From Caldisericia bacterium (GTDB lineage Bacteria; Caldisericota; Caldisericia; UBA6126): a stretch of DNA of 8,642 bases. The DNA is taken from the NCBI GenBank assembly GCA_028708485.1, contig JAQVYZ010000026.1:1-8642 (forward strand). Direction: 5' to 3'. The notes below the pieces were generated by a model. The model was not told the origin of the DNA. It saw nothing but the letters and a program-made list of their open reading frames with translations, and ran no database searches. The position numbers and the translations under genes are program-made. The stretch's first letter is position 1. Each line of letters begins with the position of its first letter. Of this stretch, positions 7,590-8,642 are shown piece after piece.

Positions 7590-8285
7590 ATGATTCAACT
7601 CATCACCTCCAGATTACAGGAAGTGGCGTTTCAACCTATAGGTTTTATTTTTGCTTTGATGCTTGGCTGTTTAAGCGCTATTCTCAGTGCTTGCTGCACC
7701 ATCCCCTCTTTAGGTGTGATTGTCGGTTATTCCGGAACCAGAAAAACGGATAACCGAAAAGATCTTTATTTAACAACCTTGTTCTTTATGTTCGGTACGG
7801 TCATTGCTTTTATGATGATGGGCATCATAGCTAGTTTCATAGGTCAGGTAGCACAAAATATACTCGGTAAATACTGGAAATTGTTTGCTGGATTTGTTTC
7901 CATATTTCTTGGTCTCATGACAATTGACATGCTACCAATCAAGTTTTCTTTTAATAAAAATAATAAGCTCCAAGCTTTAAATGGGATACTAGGAACTTTT
8001 CTGTCTGGTCTTGTTCTTGGTGGATTTGTAGCGATTAGTTGTCTGCCGTGCAATCCGGGGATATTTATTGTCATCAGCGTTTCGATACTGAAAGGGAGAA
8101 TATGGTGGGGATTAGTGCTTATGATTATGTATGGGTTAGGATTTAGTATTCCCCTGGGAGCTCTATTTTTGGGTGTTTCGCTAACCAAGATAAGTTTGAT
8201 GACAAAAAAGGCAGAGCAAATATTTCGTTGGATTTTCGGACTGATACTGATTGCTGCTGGTTTTTATTTTTTAATCACTTTTTAA
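7590..8285 (+). CDS. CcdA/DsbD-family transmembrane thiol-disulfide electron carrier
   Basis: This is a 231-residue, very hydrophobic protein with about six membrane helices (roughly residues 17-45, 62-85, 95-115, 131-160, 170-195 and 210-230). That matches CcdA and the membrane core of DsbD in length and layout. Those proteins use one cysteine in each half of the bundle to pass reducing equivalents from cytosolic thioredoxin to extracytoplasmic thiols. The likely counterparts here are ACCTIP (C35, C36) in the first half and SCLPCNPG (C151, C154) in the second, each followed by proline as in CcdA. The vicinal CC pair is unusual. GGAGG 6 bases before the ATG supports the start; arsD ends 15 bases upstream and acr3 begins 11 bases downstream. 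Its place among ars genes suggests that it reduces arsenic-binding cysteines outside the membrane, perhaps those of the ArsD fusion. A general role in cytochrome c maturation is less likely here. Confidence 0.85.
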   Translation: MIQLITSRLQEVAFQPIGFIFALMLGCLSAILSACCTIPSLGVIVGYSGTRKTDNRKDLYLTTLFFMFGTVIAFMMMGIIASFIGQVAQNILGKYWKLFAGFVSIFLGLMTIDMLPIKFSFNKNNKLQALNGILGTFLSGLVLGGFVAISCLPCNPGIFIVISVSILKGRIWWGLVLMIMYGLGFSIPLGALFLGVSLTKISLMTKKAEQIFRWIFGLILIAAGFYFLITF

Positions 8286-8296
8286 AGGAATCTAAA

Positions 8297-8642
8297 ATGA
8301 AAAAAAGTCCTTTGGGAATCTTTGAAACTTACTTGAGCGTATGGGTCGCTGTCTGTATGATCGCAGGTGTATTGATCGGCAGATCTTTCCCCGGGTTTGT
8401 TGCTTTTATGGACCGATGGACTCTCTATCAGATTTCTATCCCGGTAGCCATTCTGATTTGGTTAATGATTTACCCGATGATGCTCCAAATTGATTTCGGT
8501 TCTATCATGAAAGTGGGTAAAAATCCAAAAGGGTTGATCATCACTTTAGTGGTTAACTGGGTGATCAAACCTTTCACGATGTTTGGACTTTCCTAGCTAT
8601 TCTTCAAAATCATCTTTCACTTCTTCCTACCACCGGAACTCG
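8297..8642 (+). CDS. acr3: Acr3-family arsenite efflux permease, N-terminal part, interrupted by in-frame TAG (3' partial)
   Basis: The protein begins MKKSPLGIFETYLSVWVAVC and matches the start of Acr3 permeases (bile acid:sodium symporter superfamily). Family-like stretches include SIPVAILIWLMIYPMMLQIDF and NW-x-IKPF-x-M, with membrane helices at about residues 13-28, 46-63 and from 79. Acr3 exports As(III) from the cytosol. After residue 99 the frame meets TAG (8594-8596), then continues open as LFFKIIFHFFLPPEL to the window end. In Acr3 this region reads like KPF-x-M-x(3)-WLF, so the TAG stands where tryptophan is expected. The start is fixed by AAAGGA 7 bases upstream and by family similarity; an in-frame upstream ATG at 8228 lies inside the ccdA-like gene and adds residues unlike Acr3. 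The gene could be a pseudogene, a readthrough case or the product of a base error. The catalytic region lies beyond the window. Confidence 0.88.
8594..8596 (+). other. In-frame amber codon in acr3 at a tryptophan position
   Basis: TAG is codon 100 of the acr3 frame. The 15 whole codons after it remain open and continue the family pattern (LFFK...LPPEL), so the frame is not shifted. A single G-to-A change from TGG would explain it. The five complete stops in this window are TAA (four) and TGA (one), so no intact gene here ends in TAG. Confidence 0.8.

Noticed and set aside
7541..7753. 70-residue + strand frame bridging arsD and the ccdA-like gene
   Set aside because: It overlaps both genes out of frame and shows no family features; the genes it overlaps each have a ribosome binding site and motifs.
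7844..8188. 114-residue open frame on the minus strand opposite the ccdA-like gene
   Set aside because: It is antisense to a well-supported membrane protein gene, has no recognisable domain, and fits a shadow of hydrophobic codons.
8228..8296. Upstream ATG at 8228 as the acr3 start
   Set aside because: It lies within the ccdA-like gene and adds residues unlike Acr3. The ATG at 8297 has AAAGGA at good spacing and begins where family similarity begins.

Overview
The window is AT-rich bacterial DNA with six genes, all on the + strand and separated by gaps of at most 15 bases. It reads as one transcription unit cut at both ends. No stretch over 300 bases lacks a gene, and I saw no RNA gene, insertion sequence, CRISPR array or clear terminator. 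The organism is probably a low-GC anaerobe. Evidence for this is the AT-rich codons, strong purine-rich ribosome binding sites, and a secreted protein ending in a copper-amine-oxidase-N-like 'stalk' domain, common in Clostridia and also, as I recall, in deep lineages such as Caldiserica. The phylum cannot be settled from this window.

Region 1 (1-4442) is the 3' part of a very large, probably exported protein. In order it carries an NHL beta-propeller array (11 motifs visible), Ig-like modules, a thioredoxin-like domain with a WCLNC active site, more Ig-like modules, and a C-terminal stalk domain with two internal repeats. Its start lies outside the window.

Region 2 (4449-8642) is an arsenic-resistance operon: arsR (As(III)-responsive repressor), arsA (two-domain arsenite ATPase), an arsD fused through a membrane segment to a thioredoxin-like domain with a cysteine-rich tail, a CcdA/DsbD-like membrane thiol-electron carrier, and the 5' part of acr3 (arsenite permease). 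The acr3 frame is interrupted by an in-frame TAG where the family has tryptophan, and family-like sequence continues after it to the window edge.

Inferred working model: ArsR senses As(III); the ArsD domain passes As(III) to ArsA, which energises efflux through Acr3. The CcdA-like protein may move electrons across the membrane to extracytoplasmic cysteines, either on the ArsD fusion or on the thioredoxin domain of the giant NHL protein. The most unusual points are the membrane-anchored ArsD fusion, the redox partners built into the operon, the 6-base junction between the NHL gene and arsR, and the amber codon in acr3. No arsC is present in the window.
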